Positions 11,721 through 21,205 of a stretch of 64,000 bases of DNA are shown here, one piece after another. A model generated the notes under the pieces. It was not told where the DNA came from. It did no database searches and saw only the letters and a list, made by a program, of their open reading frames with translations. How positions within the stretch are numbered: the stretch's first letter is position 1; each line of letters begins with the position of its first letter. This DNA is from Symbiodinium natans. Taxonomy: Eukaryota > Sar > Dinophyceae > Suessiales > Symbiodiniaceae. The stretch spans positions 257,501 to 321,500 of the forward strand of contig CAJNDS010002282.1 in NCBI GenBank assembly GCA_905221605.1. Reading direction: 5' to 3'. Position numbers and translations under genes: made by a program.

Positions 11721-12720
11721 CTTAAAGTGTTGAGAAGAGGTGCCCGTCTGTGTCTCTTAAAGTGTTGAGAAGGTCCCGCCTGTGTCTCCTAAAGTGTTAA
11801 GAAGAGGTTCCCGTCCGTATCTCTGACAATGTTGAGGTGCCCGTCTGTATGTTTTGAAGTGTTGAGAAGATCTCTTAAAGTGTATTGAGAAGGGGTGCCC
11901 GTCCGTATCTCTTACAGTGTGGAAAAGAAGTGCCCCAAACCCTAAACTGTTGAGAAGAGCCCGTCTGCATCTCTTACAGTGTTGAGAAGAGGTGTCCGTC
12001 TGTATCTCTTAAAGAGTTGAGAAGAGGAGCCCGTCTGTATCCCTTAAAATGTTGAGAAGAGGTTTCCCGACTATATCTCTTAAAGTGTTGAGAAGAGGTG
12101 CCCGTCGGCCCGTCTGTATCTCGCAAAGTGTTGAGAAGGGGTGCCCGTCCGTGTCTCTTAAAGTGTTGAGAAGAGGTGCCCGTCCGTATCTCTTAAAATG
12201 TTCAGAGGAGGTGCCCGTCTGTATCTCTTAAAGTGTTGAGAAGAGGTGCCCGTCCGTATCTCTTTTAAAATGTTCAGAAGAGGTGCCTGTCTGTATCTCT
12301 TAAAGGGTTGAGAAGAGGTGCCCGTCTGTATCTCGATTTGTCGAGAAGAGGTGCCCGTCTGTATATCTCTTAAAGTGTTGAAAAAAGGTGCCCGTCTGCA
12401 TCTCTTACAATGTTGAAAGAGAGTTGCCCGTCTGCATCTCTTAAAGTGTTGAGAAGAAGTGCTTTTCTGTATCTCTCAAAGTGTTCCGAGAAGAGGTGCC
12501 CGTCCGTATCTCTTGAAGTGTTGAGAAGAAGTGCCCTAAACCCTAAACTGTTGAGAAGAGGTGCCCGTCTGTATCTCTCACATGGTGTTGAGAAGAGGTG
12601 TCCGTCTGTATCTCTTAAAGTGTTGAGAAGAAGTGCCCGTCAATATCTCTTAAAGTGTTGAGAAGAGGTGCACTTCTATATTTCTTGAAGTGTTGAGAAG
12701 AGGTACCGTGGTTGGGGGCT
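11700..12720 (-). repeat. 36-bp minisatellite at the left inversion junction
   Basis: About 28 diverged units of AGAGATACAGACGGGCACC then TCTTCTCAACACTTTA (minus-strand sense). The same unit, in the same sense relative to the element but on the other strand, ends the gag half at 24428-24600. Two units contain CCCTAAACCCTAAAC. Confidence 0.9.
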
Positions 12721-13040
12721 TCTGTATAGGACCCTGGTGTTGTCGGCGCGCGCAAAGTCTCCCCACAATTTTTTCCTCGCAAATACCGTGGTTGGGGGCC
12801 ACCCAACGATGGAGAAGCTTGCAAATACCATGGTTGGGTGCTTACCAACTCCGGAAACCTCGCAAACCCTAAGCCCTAAACCCTAAACCCTGAACCCTAA
12901 ACCCCTAAACCCCGAGCCCTAAACTGTTTGGTGTCTGAGACAACTGTGGACCAGTTATGGGAACCAGTTGTCGACATTTTGTCCCATCATCTCGCTGTAG
13001 GGTTTAGGGCTTAGGGTTTAGGGTTTTAGCAGCAAAGAGA
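12721..13040. other. Spacer upstream of the element 1 5' LTR; no gene seen
   Basis: Contains a three-fold imperfect repeat of CAAATACCGTGGTTGGGGGC (12705-12840) and telomere-like arrays of both orientations (12865-12930 and 12998-13025). Confidence 0.6.
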
Positions 13041-13180
13041 AGCGGTGTTTAGATTTGTAGGTGTCACACAACATGTTTCACAATGAGTGAGCATACACAT
13101 GCGACATTGGCTCAAGCCGTCAAAAGTGATTGCACCTGCAGTGTTAGTTCTGCCTTAAACTCCGTTCATGGTAGCGGAGC
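13041..13180 (+). repeat. 5' LTR, target duplication and primer-binding site of element 1
   Basis: AGCGG (13041-13045) is the target duplication. The LTR is 13046-13168 (TGTTTAG...CCGTTCA). TGGTAGCGGAGCT follows at 13169 and is shared exactly with element 2 in the same position, so it is the tRNA primer-binding site. TGGTAGC fits the 3' end of a eukaryotic initiator methionine tRNA (inference). Confidence 0.9.
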
Positions 13181-13306
13181 TGTCGGTTTGAATGGACAGC
13201 AGACGCGACCTTGCTGACGAAAGTGCTGAAAGTGACAACGAAGGTTTTGCTGTGGTGCAAGCTCCCGCTGTGCACCGCTGGGAAAGCTTGATCCGTTTAC
13301 TCTATC

Positions 13307-13461
13307 TGAAAAAACAAGCGGTCTTTTCCACTTAAGTTTGGGCCTGAATGTCGCATCATCCGAATCATGCAATGCACTCCTGGCAAAACATGAAAGACGT
13401 GTCAAAGCACTAGAAAATCTGTACACAAGATATGCTAGGGGGTAAATGGTAAAGTTCATCA
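13307..13461 (-). repeat. 3' LTR of element 2
   Basis: 155 bp, TG...CA, one mismatch to the partner at 20929-21083. The outer flank is CTATC. Confidence 0.95.
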
Positions 13462-13515
13462 CCCCGCCTGAGATTGCAGTGTTCGAACTGCATATCTCAC
13501 ATGAACTTTCGTCTG

Positions 13516-16500
13516 CTATTCTGTGCGCGTCAGCATGTCTTTACAATGACTGCACGTGCTCAACCTCCTTGGGGAATTGAGGGAACTCTTCAAGGTTCCA
13601 CAGCTTCTGTGATGAAAACACTCACCACTTCGTGTAACGAAAAGCTCTTGGGGTACCACGATTCTCACATTGGCATCAGAACGGACTCGCATCAGCTCAT
13701 TATCAGTTGGCTCAGTACTCGTCGGTTGCAATTTGTGCTCCAGCTGAAGAATGTAGCGATGCCTGGTCCACACCACCCCAAGAAGAAAGAAACACATGTA
13801 CTGCTCCATGGTACACTCCGGCATCAGTCCACACAGGAAGATGAAACTCATGATCATCTTGGTCGCAAAGTCTTGCGAGCTCATTTCCAGAAGACTGTTC
13901 ATGTCGAAACCATGGAAGTCTCTAGCCCAGCTCAAGGCCCGGTAAATGCACAAACCACAGCACAACAGGACGGTAGCCCAAGTCACGTTCGCCATGCCAT
14001 GACGCTGGTACGGATTCGCCGCCTCCGCTGCATCTCCAGTTGTAGGCAAACAAAGAAGAGTAACCTGTTTCGTCAGCCTGCTTGCTTCGCCCTTCAAGGA
14101 ACCGGTCACTCCATGCTGCCGAGCATATTCAGTACGAACTCTCTTCACCTGCATCTTTGCTTGATCTTGCAGAGCCATTTGTGCAAACTCTTCCTCGCCA
14201 ATAGCCTTTCCTGTGAAAGCATCAACGAAACCATGCAAGAACAGTAAGGCTCGCAAACGATTGGCACTGTGCATCTTTGTAGATAAATCGCCAAGATTGA
14301 AAATGCTTGCAATTGCTCCAACATCGATGATTTTCTCACGCACTGATTGCTGCAACCACAAGAGACGACCAGCTACATGGCGAGTCTTGTTCCCAACGCC
14401 TTGGCGTAGGGCGAGCTGTCTCGCTGCTGAATTGTCTATCTTAAGATCCAAGGAGCATTCTGTAATCGCCGCCATGAAGACGAAAATCGCCCTCAGGAAA
14501 ATTCCTTCGCAAGCAGCACTTATCGCAGCATACCATTCGGCTTCTGCTGATGAAAGACTCACAGTGCGATGTGACCTGCAAATGTGATGGAACACACAAC
14601 CATTCACTGCATACGACGCGGATCCAAAAGACTTTCTTGTAACCCGATGTCCACTCCAATCAGAATCGCTGTAGATCTCAATTCGGTTGGGCATATCATC
14701 GTGATTCGCCTCGCGGAAGACTGTGGATCCAGGAAGCTTGGGTGAAAGCAACGTGGCATACTCAGCAGTGTTAAGCAGATACTTCGCTAGTCTGATCAAT
14801 CCTTTCCATGCCTGTTCGGTGGGATTTGACATGAATCCTGCTAAAAGTCGGACAGAGTAGCAGATGTCAATGCGATCACTTGACAAATACAATGCAATAC
14901 CCAGTGCACTCCTGAACTTCCCTGCTCGAACAGGGTCAAGAGGACCAGATACATCTTCGCGAATTAGCTCTGGAAGATATGGTGCGTTATGCTTCGATCC
15001 GTGCTTGACATCAAGTACTTCGGCCATGTGTCGTATGTAGCTGCTCGAAGCTTCCACTAAAATCCCAGATTCCAAAACAGTGTGCTTTCTCTTCAAGAAA
15101 GAAAAGACATCTCCATTCTTGCACGCAATCTCTACCGAGATCTCGAAACGCGATTGCAATGTAGGGATGTACTTCTGCTTGAGCCATGTCAAGGGAGCAA
15201 GCGTAAGACCATCGTCGACACGCATGATCATCGGGCCCTCGGGCACACGCATGATTGCCGGGTTCTCAACACAAGACTCAAGGGCATCGAACTTGTCGGT
15301 CAAAAACTGTACGAAATATCCAAACCATCTTTGTGCACCATCTCTCTGTCCAGGCACACACTTCTCAAAGACGTATTGTCCTTGAAGCATGCAATCTTTG
15401 GGTAGATCAGCGACAACGGGCTCCTGTTGAGGCACCTCTAAATAGGCGTCTTTGACGTCTACCGCACATATCGCATATTGCTCTGGCCTCGTCGCTCTCC
15501 ACAAAAGAAAAAGGATCGGAATGAGTTTCACCATATTTGTCGTGGTACTTGGGGAAAATAGCCCTTGTTTCTCCTCAAGCCACTTGTACTCCCTTGCCAC
15601 TAGTCTGGATCTTCGGAGATACTGTGACATCCCATTCCTCTTCTTCTGCCGCCAAGTCCTGACCATTTTGGTCGAGAGACTCTTCATCGATGAAACGTTG
15701 TCCTTCTCGGACGACGGGCGCAACACACCCTTCTGTATCAGCCTATTCACTTCCACAGCAGCAGCGATCCTGTCAAGTTCGAACAAATCTGACTCTGAAA
15801 GCTTCGGTTCACAACCATTGTCTGGAAACCATAGAGCACTGGCATCAACGCTCTGCCCCGCCTCGTCCTTCATTGCCGAGTCGGGCTCGGTGCTCGAACA
15901 CTTGTCGTAATCGGGGTCCACAAACTCGAAGTCGGACCAATCTGCATCCACAAACTCAAAGGGCTCGTCATTAAGATCATAGTCCTTGTTGCCAAAAGAA
16001 ACGGTTCGGATTCTCGGAACTTTTGAAGCACGTTCTTCAAGAACATCACTGGCCTCATCAGTCTCCATAGCAGTGCCTGATGGCACCACTGGACTTGTGA
16101 GTGGAAGCAGGTCTTCCAGGGGTGTTGCAGGAGGCACATGTGGCCTTTGTGAAGGATTTGGAAGCTCAGGTCCCGGTGTTGGAACACTTTCGTGCACCCT
16201 GGAGCTTGGCGGTGGTGGACGACTGAAAGGCACTTTAGGGGCTTCGGGGTCCACACTACCTCCCACGGGTGTTGGAGGCAATGCTTCGGCAGGGGTTCCA
16301 AGGTTAGGGCCTACGTCTGACCCCATGGCAGGAGTCAACCCCATGGGAACTGGCGTCTCAGGTGGATCTGAAGCTGCAACGTCTTGTGGGCTGCTTGGTG
16401 CAGGCAAGGCCTTCCTTGTCTTGGCCGGGGGAACCATCTTAGTTCCTATGACCCCGCTACTGTAGTTCCAAGGAAAACCCTTAACATCGGCATACAAAGC

Positions 16501-19500
16501 AGCATCATGCTTCCACTCATGACCTGTGCGCCTCACGGAGCGGGTGACTCGCACGCCACCTTTGCTTGCAACTACATACATGTCGTTCAAACTGGTCTTG
16601 GTCAAGAAAATAGCCGTCAGCCATTTTGGGTCTCCTTTCTTCTTTGCATGAACTTGTGCAAACACTGGTTCGCCATATGCAACAAGCTTCCCGGTGTAAG
16701 CAGCGTTGCAAGTGCGTTCATACGCCGTGAGTCCTCCTGCCACAGCGAACCTGTTCCGGATCCATGCAGCATGCACAAAGGACCATGCGAAGAGAGGATG
16801 CACAACATCGATCTTGCATCCAGTCTTATGCCTCACCATGTCCAAGAGAGTGCACGACAACCTTCGGATCAGGTCTACCGCTTTCTCAACATACCCGTTG
16901 GCTTGGTGGTGGCCAACAGGAGGATTCCTTTCAACCGTCTTCAATCCCAGCCTCTGTCTCGCATTCACCACAGCACGCTGCAACGAAAGTGTAGCTGGTT
17001 CAGCATCACACCTCAACTCCACTGTCGCATGACCCAAGGATTGAATGAACCTCATCAGCTCAACCCCAAGGTATCGCGTGCTGCCTTTGCTCTCACAGGG
17101 TATTGCCGTGATGGCACCAGTGGCGGAATCGTGTGCGATCAGACAGCAAAGTAGGTCAGAAGCACTTGAAGAAGGTTCACCTGCTACAGGCTCAAGCTCG
17201 TTCGAGGAAGGACTGAACCCGGTATAGCAGAAGTCGAAAGAGACGCTCGGGAGGTCTCGTGGCGCGGCATTTGTAGCCTCTGATCTGTCCGGAACAGATC
17301 GCATGGTGATGCAGTGGCTGCACCACGCCGCGTATGGCGTGTGAGTAAGCTCGTGAATGAGCTGTTGCTCTCTGGACGGAACATCGGGGATTGATTGCAT
17401 GTGGGGCAATCGAGCAGCTCCCTCTGAAGCATCTCGGGCGATGTCTGAGGCAAGTGACAACTTTTGCTTCTCAAGGTAACCCTTTATCCTCTGAAACAGC
17501 CTAGTCTTAGAACCGGAAGTTCTCAAACCCAACTTAGTGCAGGCTGCTTTCAGGGCACCAATCGAACTCTCACAGTTGAGCACAACGCCATCAAGGGTGA
17601 GCGTGTCAACAGGCTCAGCAACGGGATTGCTAAGAGGCTCTTCCATGTCGGGCAACGCACCTCGGGACGCAGGCTCTTCACGAATGATCACACCTGCATC
17701 GGGCTCATCAACTGGCGACGGTTCATAATCAAACAACTCATCCTCATCGTACGGAAGTTCTGGGGTCTTGGGAGATGGAACTACATCCTCAACCAGGCTC
17801 TCAGTGAGATTTTCAACTCCGAGCGAAGACATGGGTTCCTTGTTCACATGCATGCAAACGATCAACTCAGCCTCTCCACCTTCTGGGATGTCATCTTCAA
17901 GATCTTCCATCTCCAACCACGACTCACAGTGTTCGATCAAAAACCAAGCTGAGGTTTCACTTCGTCTCATCAAGGTGGAACGCAAGGGCCAGCTTCGATC
18001 AACCATAAAGGATGGGTCTAACATGCGTGACGAACGACCCCGCCAGCACAAATTCCCTGAGGTGAGGATCTGCCACCCGAAATGCAAGTTGCTCAACTCC
18101 GGACCCAACACGGCACGCTGAAGGACACGGACATGTGTGTCATCTGGTTGACACTGGGGACCTTTCGACTGGACGTGGGAACTCTGCGGATCACATGATT
18201 GCACTTGAGGACCTTTCGACTGGACGTGGGAACTCTGTGGATCACAGGCTTGCACACAAGAACTTGGACTTTCGGCTTTCTCAACCCGACGAATCTCGGC
18301 ATCCACTCCAAGGCTCATGCCTCGGAATGTCATAGGCACATCGGCTCCTGAAGCATCATGGTTCAACCAGAAGCCTTGGGCATTTTGGCACGGAAACCAG
18401 CCCTGTTTGATCAACCGACCCATACTTATTAGCGGCTGCAATACGTCTGCGACGATGCATCTTTCACGGATTGTGACATGTCCATGGCTTGGGCTTTGCA
18501 TAACGAAATCAACAATCCGCTCATCCTTCACCTGCATGCTACCACCCTGAGCATCACGCACATGCATCACACAGTCCCCAGGGGAGCTGACTCCACACGA
18601 TGCAAAGCTCAACGGAATGCAAGAGACATCAGCTCCGGAGTCGATGATCACAGAACAGGTGTCACTGGTTCGGGTCAGTGCTCGCACATGCTGCTCATGG
18701 GTTCTGTTCGAACACCCAATCACTTCCCAGTTTGAGTCGCCATCTGTGGCATCCAATCGGGAATGCTGTGCATGAATCATTCGCACGAAAGGGTCATCAC
18801 CTGACAGGTCAAGTTGACTCATGTCCATCACAAAAGGCTCGGCAATGACACGACGCACGGCTGCGGAGGCTTGGCTCGGGGCACTGCTATATGAAGGGCC
18901 GGCACTGGTGGAGGTGCCGCTCACAGAAGCTCCGGAAGGCTGTGGGCCAGGCTGGCCTTGGGACTGCTCAACCTGGTTGACACGAGGGCGCCAGCAGTCT
19001 CTTGCATAGTGGCCAGGACGGCCACAGTTGTGGCATGTAGTGTTGGAGGACAGATTGCCCCCCTTCGGTGCATTGTTCTTGCCTTTCCTATCACCCTTGC
19101 CACCTTTGCCTGGATTCCTCTCGCCTTTGGCATTGTTGTAGCTCTGAGAATAACCTTTAGACTCTTTGCCTCCAGCCTTGCCATACTTGCCCTTGCTGTC
19201 ATTGCCTTTTGGACCTTTTGAACCCTTAGGACCCTTAGGACCTTTGCCACCTTTGTACCCTTTTGGACCACCCTTAACTTGACCGATGTCCATTGGCTGC
19301 GGTTCCTGGTCGTGGGACTTCTTTTGCGCATACGAAGACTCGGTGCTGAAAAGGTTTGAAGGGCTCCACTTGAACTGCATGCGCTCATAACGAAGAGCGG
19401 CCTCTCGGATCTCGTCGTAGGAGGAAGTCTCAGCCAAGACAGTGGAAAGGTGGTTCCGCATGCCGCCAGAAATGCTCTTGAGCAGTATCGAGGTTTTGAG

Positions 19501-20232
19501 GTCTTCTTCCAGCTTCTTGCCAGACGAACGCTCGTATTCCTCCATCACTCGCTCCAGATCCAACAGCTGGGCCAGGAACGGCTCGTTGGTGCGAAACGGG
19601 TGCGTCTGAGTGAGAGCGGTGAGGATGCCAAGCGAGCGGGCACGGCTTGACGGCTGGAAAAGTTGCATCAGCTGTCGTAGGGCCTCATAGCCATTTTGTG
19701 ATGGAACACGTTGGATCACTTGCAAACCTCTGCCACGAACGAATCCAGAAAGCAATGCATACATTCGTTGGCTCCTTTGCAAAGCATCAGGATCACTTAT
19801 CCACCCAATCTCGGCTGTTGGAAACTGTTCGATTTTCTTCAAATCCTCGGCATAAGCAGTGTCCAGCGCTACCACATATTGCTTCAGTGACCATACCCAT
19901 TGCAACCACTGCGAGTGCTCCTCCTCTCGAGTTGTCGGCTTGAAGGTGTCCGGCCGCGGCAGGATTCGGCTCATCTCACTTGAACCAAGGGAGGCCTTCG
20001 AAGAATTGGCCCTTACTGCCGCCATTGCAGCATCACTTGCAGCCTTGGTAGCAGCAGTCATCTGCTGCATCATCACTCGCAAATCATCCACAGAAACGTA
20101 CACGCCCTGGGCTCCTTGACCTTGGCTTGTCGGGGAAAATGGATTTCCATGTTGTTGTGACGAAGCTGCTCCGTTCTCTTGCAGCTCATCATCATCATCA
20201 TCGTCATCAATAACTGGAAGTTGCTCTGCCAT
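13516..20232 (-). CDS. Element 2 Gag-Pol polyprotein, 2238 aa
   Basis: Domains in order (residues approximate): acidic start; Gag 90-290; Gly/Lys-rich linker; CCHC zinc knuckle CHNCGRPGHYARDC at 400-413; aspartic protease IIDSGAD near 530; SAP-type DNA-binding motif LKAACTKLGLRTSGSKTRL near 893-913; integrase HHCC (HELTHTPYAAWCSHC, about 965) with D1000, D1076 and E1116; RT with VDVKDAYLEV near 1592 and MRVDDG near 1672; RNase H IEIYSDSDWSG near 1855. After RNase H come some 230 extra residues: two hydrophobic segments (about 2083-2101 and 2127-2155) and a C-terminal FHHRSC...CSHC metal-binding-like motif. RNase H normally ends copia proteins, so this tail is unusual. Start at ATG 20232, stop TAG. 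Confidence 0.92.
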   Translation of the reverse strand: MAEQLPVIDDDDDDDELQENGAASSQQHGNPFSPTSQGQGAQGVYVSVDDLRVMMQQMTAATKAASDAAMAAVRANSSKASLGSSEMSRILPRPDTFKPTTREEEHSQWLQWVWSLKQYVVALDTAYAEDLKKIEQFPTAEIGWISDPDALQRSQRMYALLSGFVRGRGLQVIQRVPSQNGYEALRQLMQLFQPSSRARSLGILTALTQTHPFRTNEPFLAQLLDLERVMEEYERSSGKKLEEDLKTSILLKSISGGMRNHLSTVLAETSSYDEIREAALRYERMQFKWSPSNLFSTESSYAQKKSHDQEPQPMDIGQVKGGPKGYKGGKGPKGPKGSKGPKGNDSKGKYGKAGGKESKGYSQSYNNAKGERNPGKGGKGDRKGKNNAPKGGNLSSNTTCHNCGRPGHYARDCWRPRVNQVEQSQGQPGPQPSGASVSGTSTSAGPSYSSAPSQASAAVRRVIAEPFVMDMSQLDLSGDDPFVRMIHAQHSRLDATDGDSNWEVIGCSNRTHEQHVRALTRTSDTCSVIIDSGADVSCIPLSFASCGVSSPGDCVMHVRDAQGGSMQVKDERIVDFVMQSPSHGHVTIRERCIVADVLQPLISMGRLIKQGWFPCQNAQGFWLNHDASGADVPMTFRGMSLGVDAEIRRVEKAESPSSCVQACDPQSSHVQSKGPQVQSCDPQSSHVQSKGPQCQPDDTHVRVLQRAVLGPELSNLHFGWQILTSGNLCWRGRSSRMLDPSFMVDRSWPLRSTLMRRSETSAWFLIEHCESWLEMEDLEDDIPEGGEAELIVCMHVNKEPMSSLGVENLTESLVEDVVPSPKTPELPYDEDELFDYEPSPVDEPDAGVIIREEPASRGALPDMEEPLSNPVAEPVDTLTLDGVVLNCESSIGALKAACTKLGLRTSGSKTRLFQRIKGYLEKQKLSLASDIARDASEGAARLPHMQSIPDVPSREQQLIHELTHTPYAAWCSHCITMRSVPDRSEATNAAPRDLPSVSFDFCYTGFSPSSNELEPVAGEPSSSASDLLCCLIAHDSATGAITAIPCESKGSTRYLGVELMRFIQSLGHATVELRCDAEPATLSLQRAVVNARQRLGLKTVERNPPVGHHQANGYVEKAVDLIRRLSCTLLDMVRHKTGCKIDVVHPLFAWSFVHAAWIRNRFAVAGGLTAYERTCNAAYTGKLVAYGEPVFAQVHAKKKGDPKWLTAIFLTKTSLNDMYVVASKGGVRVTRSVRRTGHEWKHDAALYADVKGFPWNYSSGVIGTKMVPPAKTRKALPAPSSPQDVAASDPPETPVPMGLTPAMGSDVGPNLGTPAEALPPTPVGGSVDPEAPKVPFSRPPPPSSRVHESVPTPGPELPNPSQRPHVPPATPLEDLLPLTSPVVPSGTAMETDEASDVLEERASKVPRIRTVSFGNKDYDLNDEPFEFVDADWSDFEFVDPDYDKCSSTEPDSAMKDEAGQSVDASALWFPDNGCEPKLSESDLFELDRIAAAVEVNRLIQKGVLRPSSEKDNVSSMKSLSTKMVRTWRQKKRNGMSQYLRRSRLVAREYKWLEEKQGLFSPSTTTNMVKLIPILFLLWRATRPEQYAICAVDVKDAYLEVPQQEPVVADLPKDCMLQGQYVFEKCVPGQRDGAQRWFGYFVQFLTDKFDALESCVENPAIMRVPEGPMIMRVDDGLTLAPLTWLKQKYIPTLQSRFEISVEIACKNGDVFSFLKRKHTVLESGILVEASSSYIRHMAEVLDVKHGSKHNAPYLPELIREDVSGPLDPVRAGKFRSALGIALYLSSDRIDICYSVRLLAGFMSNPTEQAWKGLIRLAKYLLNTAEYATLLSPKLPGSTVFREANHDDMPNRIEIYSDSDWSGHRVTRKSFGSASYAVNGCVFHHICRSHRTVSLSSAEAEWYAAISAACEGIFLRAIFVFMAAITECSLDLKIDNSAARQLALRQGVGNKTRHVAGRLLWLQQSVREKIIDVGAIASIFNLGDLSTKMHSANRLRALLFLHGFVDAFTGKAIGEEEFAQMALQDQAKMQVKRVRTEYARQHGVTGSLKGEASRLTKQVTLLCLPTTGDAAEAANPYQRHGMANVTWATVLLCCGLCIYRALSWARDFHGFDMNSLLEMSSQDFATKMIMSFIFLCGLMPECTMEQYMCFFLLGVVWTRHRYILQLEHKLQPTSTEPTDNELMRVRSDANVRIVVPQELFVTRSGECFHHRSCGTLKSSLNSPRRLSTCSHCKDMLTRTE

Positions 20233-20770
20233 GTTCGAACAGTGAAAGATGCGATCTCACACTCGTGGGCTTCCGGGGAAAGGGGTACTCTGGCTCGTCC
20301 TGATCGAGGTCGATGGGGCTTGCTGCCGACTGCAGCTTCTTGTTGAACACCCGAGAGTGTCCTGGCGTATTGGGCTCTGACGTGATAGACCCCACAGACA
20401 GGTCTCGATCCAGGTTCTCGTGCTCCTGCTGCAGGTGCACGAAAGCAACTTGCGCTGCCCAGCTCAACGATTGCTCGTCGGCAGCCTCGAAACCAAACCA
20501 GGTAAAAGATTCGCGAAGGTTCTCGTTCTTCAAGCACTTACCACCAAATGCAAGCACTTCTTCGACTGTCGAAAACTTTTCCAAGCGAAGTTCAAATGCT
20601 TCCTCGACCACAGACAACTGCTTCTCCCAGCTTGCTTGCCTTCGGTTTTCAGGCTTCACCCGAAGAAACAGCTGCTCTCTGTAAAACTCTCGAAGTTTGT
20701 CTTTGACAGCCTCAAGGCTTGCAGCAGTAGTCGTGGTTGGCTCTTCCCGTAAAGCCTGGGAGGCCGCAAA
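20207..20770 (-). CDS. Leader ORF of element 2, overlapping the polyprotein start
   Basis: Open in a different frame from about 20770 down to 20207, overlapping the first codons of the polyprotein by 26 nt. The first ATG-like start is weak: in-frame codons run upstream of residue 1 (SLEAVKDKLREFYREQLFLR). It is Glu/Leu-rich with likely helices and has no known domain. It might be an extra N-terminal Gag part joined by frameshifting, or a separate small protein. Confidence 0.45.
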   Translation of the reverse strand, partial: FAASQALREEPTTTTAASLEAVKDKLREFYREQLFLRVKPENRRQASWEKQLSVVEEAFELRLEKFSTVEEVLAFGGKCLKNENLRESFTWFGFEAADEQSLSWAAQVAFVHLQQEHENLDRDLSVGSITSEPNTPGHSRVFNKKLQSAASPIDLDQDEPEYPFPRKPTSVRSHLSLFEHGRATSSY

Positions 20771-20928
20771 ATGAAACTATGGCAGCAGGCGCGCGGGAGA
20801 TAGACACTACAGCCTAAATCCCAGAAGAAAACCCCAACAAAGCAAAGGAAAGATCAGGTCCTGGTCCCTGAACTCAAACCGCCGAAGAAACGTGTTTCGG
20901 AGTCTGGCTTTCCAGAGCTCCGCTACCA

Positions 20929-21083
20929 TGAAAAAACAAGCGGTCTTTTCCACTTAAGTTTGGGCCTGAATGTCGCATCATCCGAATCATGCAATGCACT
21001 CCTGGCAAAACATGAAAGACGTGTCAAAGCACTAGAAAATCTGTACACAAGATATGCTAGGGGGTAAACGGTAAAGTTCATCA
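20929..21083 (-). repeat. 5' LTR of element 2
   Basis: 155 bp. Minus-strand transcription of the element should begin here. Directly inside it lies the primer-binding site (20928-20915, minus). Confidence 0.95.
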
Positions 21084-21205
21084 CTATCGGATTAGGCGAC
21101 TGCAAAGGATTTGGGGCCTTCTGGGCCAGCATCTCCAGACTTTCGTCCAAAGTTGCGATGAGCAGCTAGGAACAGCAACAGGCACAAGTGACTGCAGCGC
21201 AAGTG

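Larger units (their letters stand above)
13302..21088 (-). mobile_element. Element 2: intact, young Ty1/copia retrotransposon nested in element 1
   Basis: The 155-bp LTRs (13307-13461 and 20929-21083; TGATGAACTTTACC...TTGTTTTTTCA in element sense) differ at one base (13447 versus 21069 region, T/C). CTATC flanks both sides (13302-13306 and 21084-21088). The primer-binding site TGGTAGCGGAGCTC follows the 5' LTR, and the purine run AGGCGGGG precedes the 3' LTR. The single polyprotein is unbroken. Near-identical LTRs and an open frame mean a recent insertion, probably still mobile. It landed in the leader between the element 1 primer-binding site and gag. Confidence 0.95.

Noticed and set aside
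11700-12720. CRISPR-like array
   Set aside because: Units are contiguous 36-bp repeats with no unique spacers, in eukaryotic retroelement DNA.
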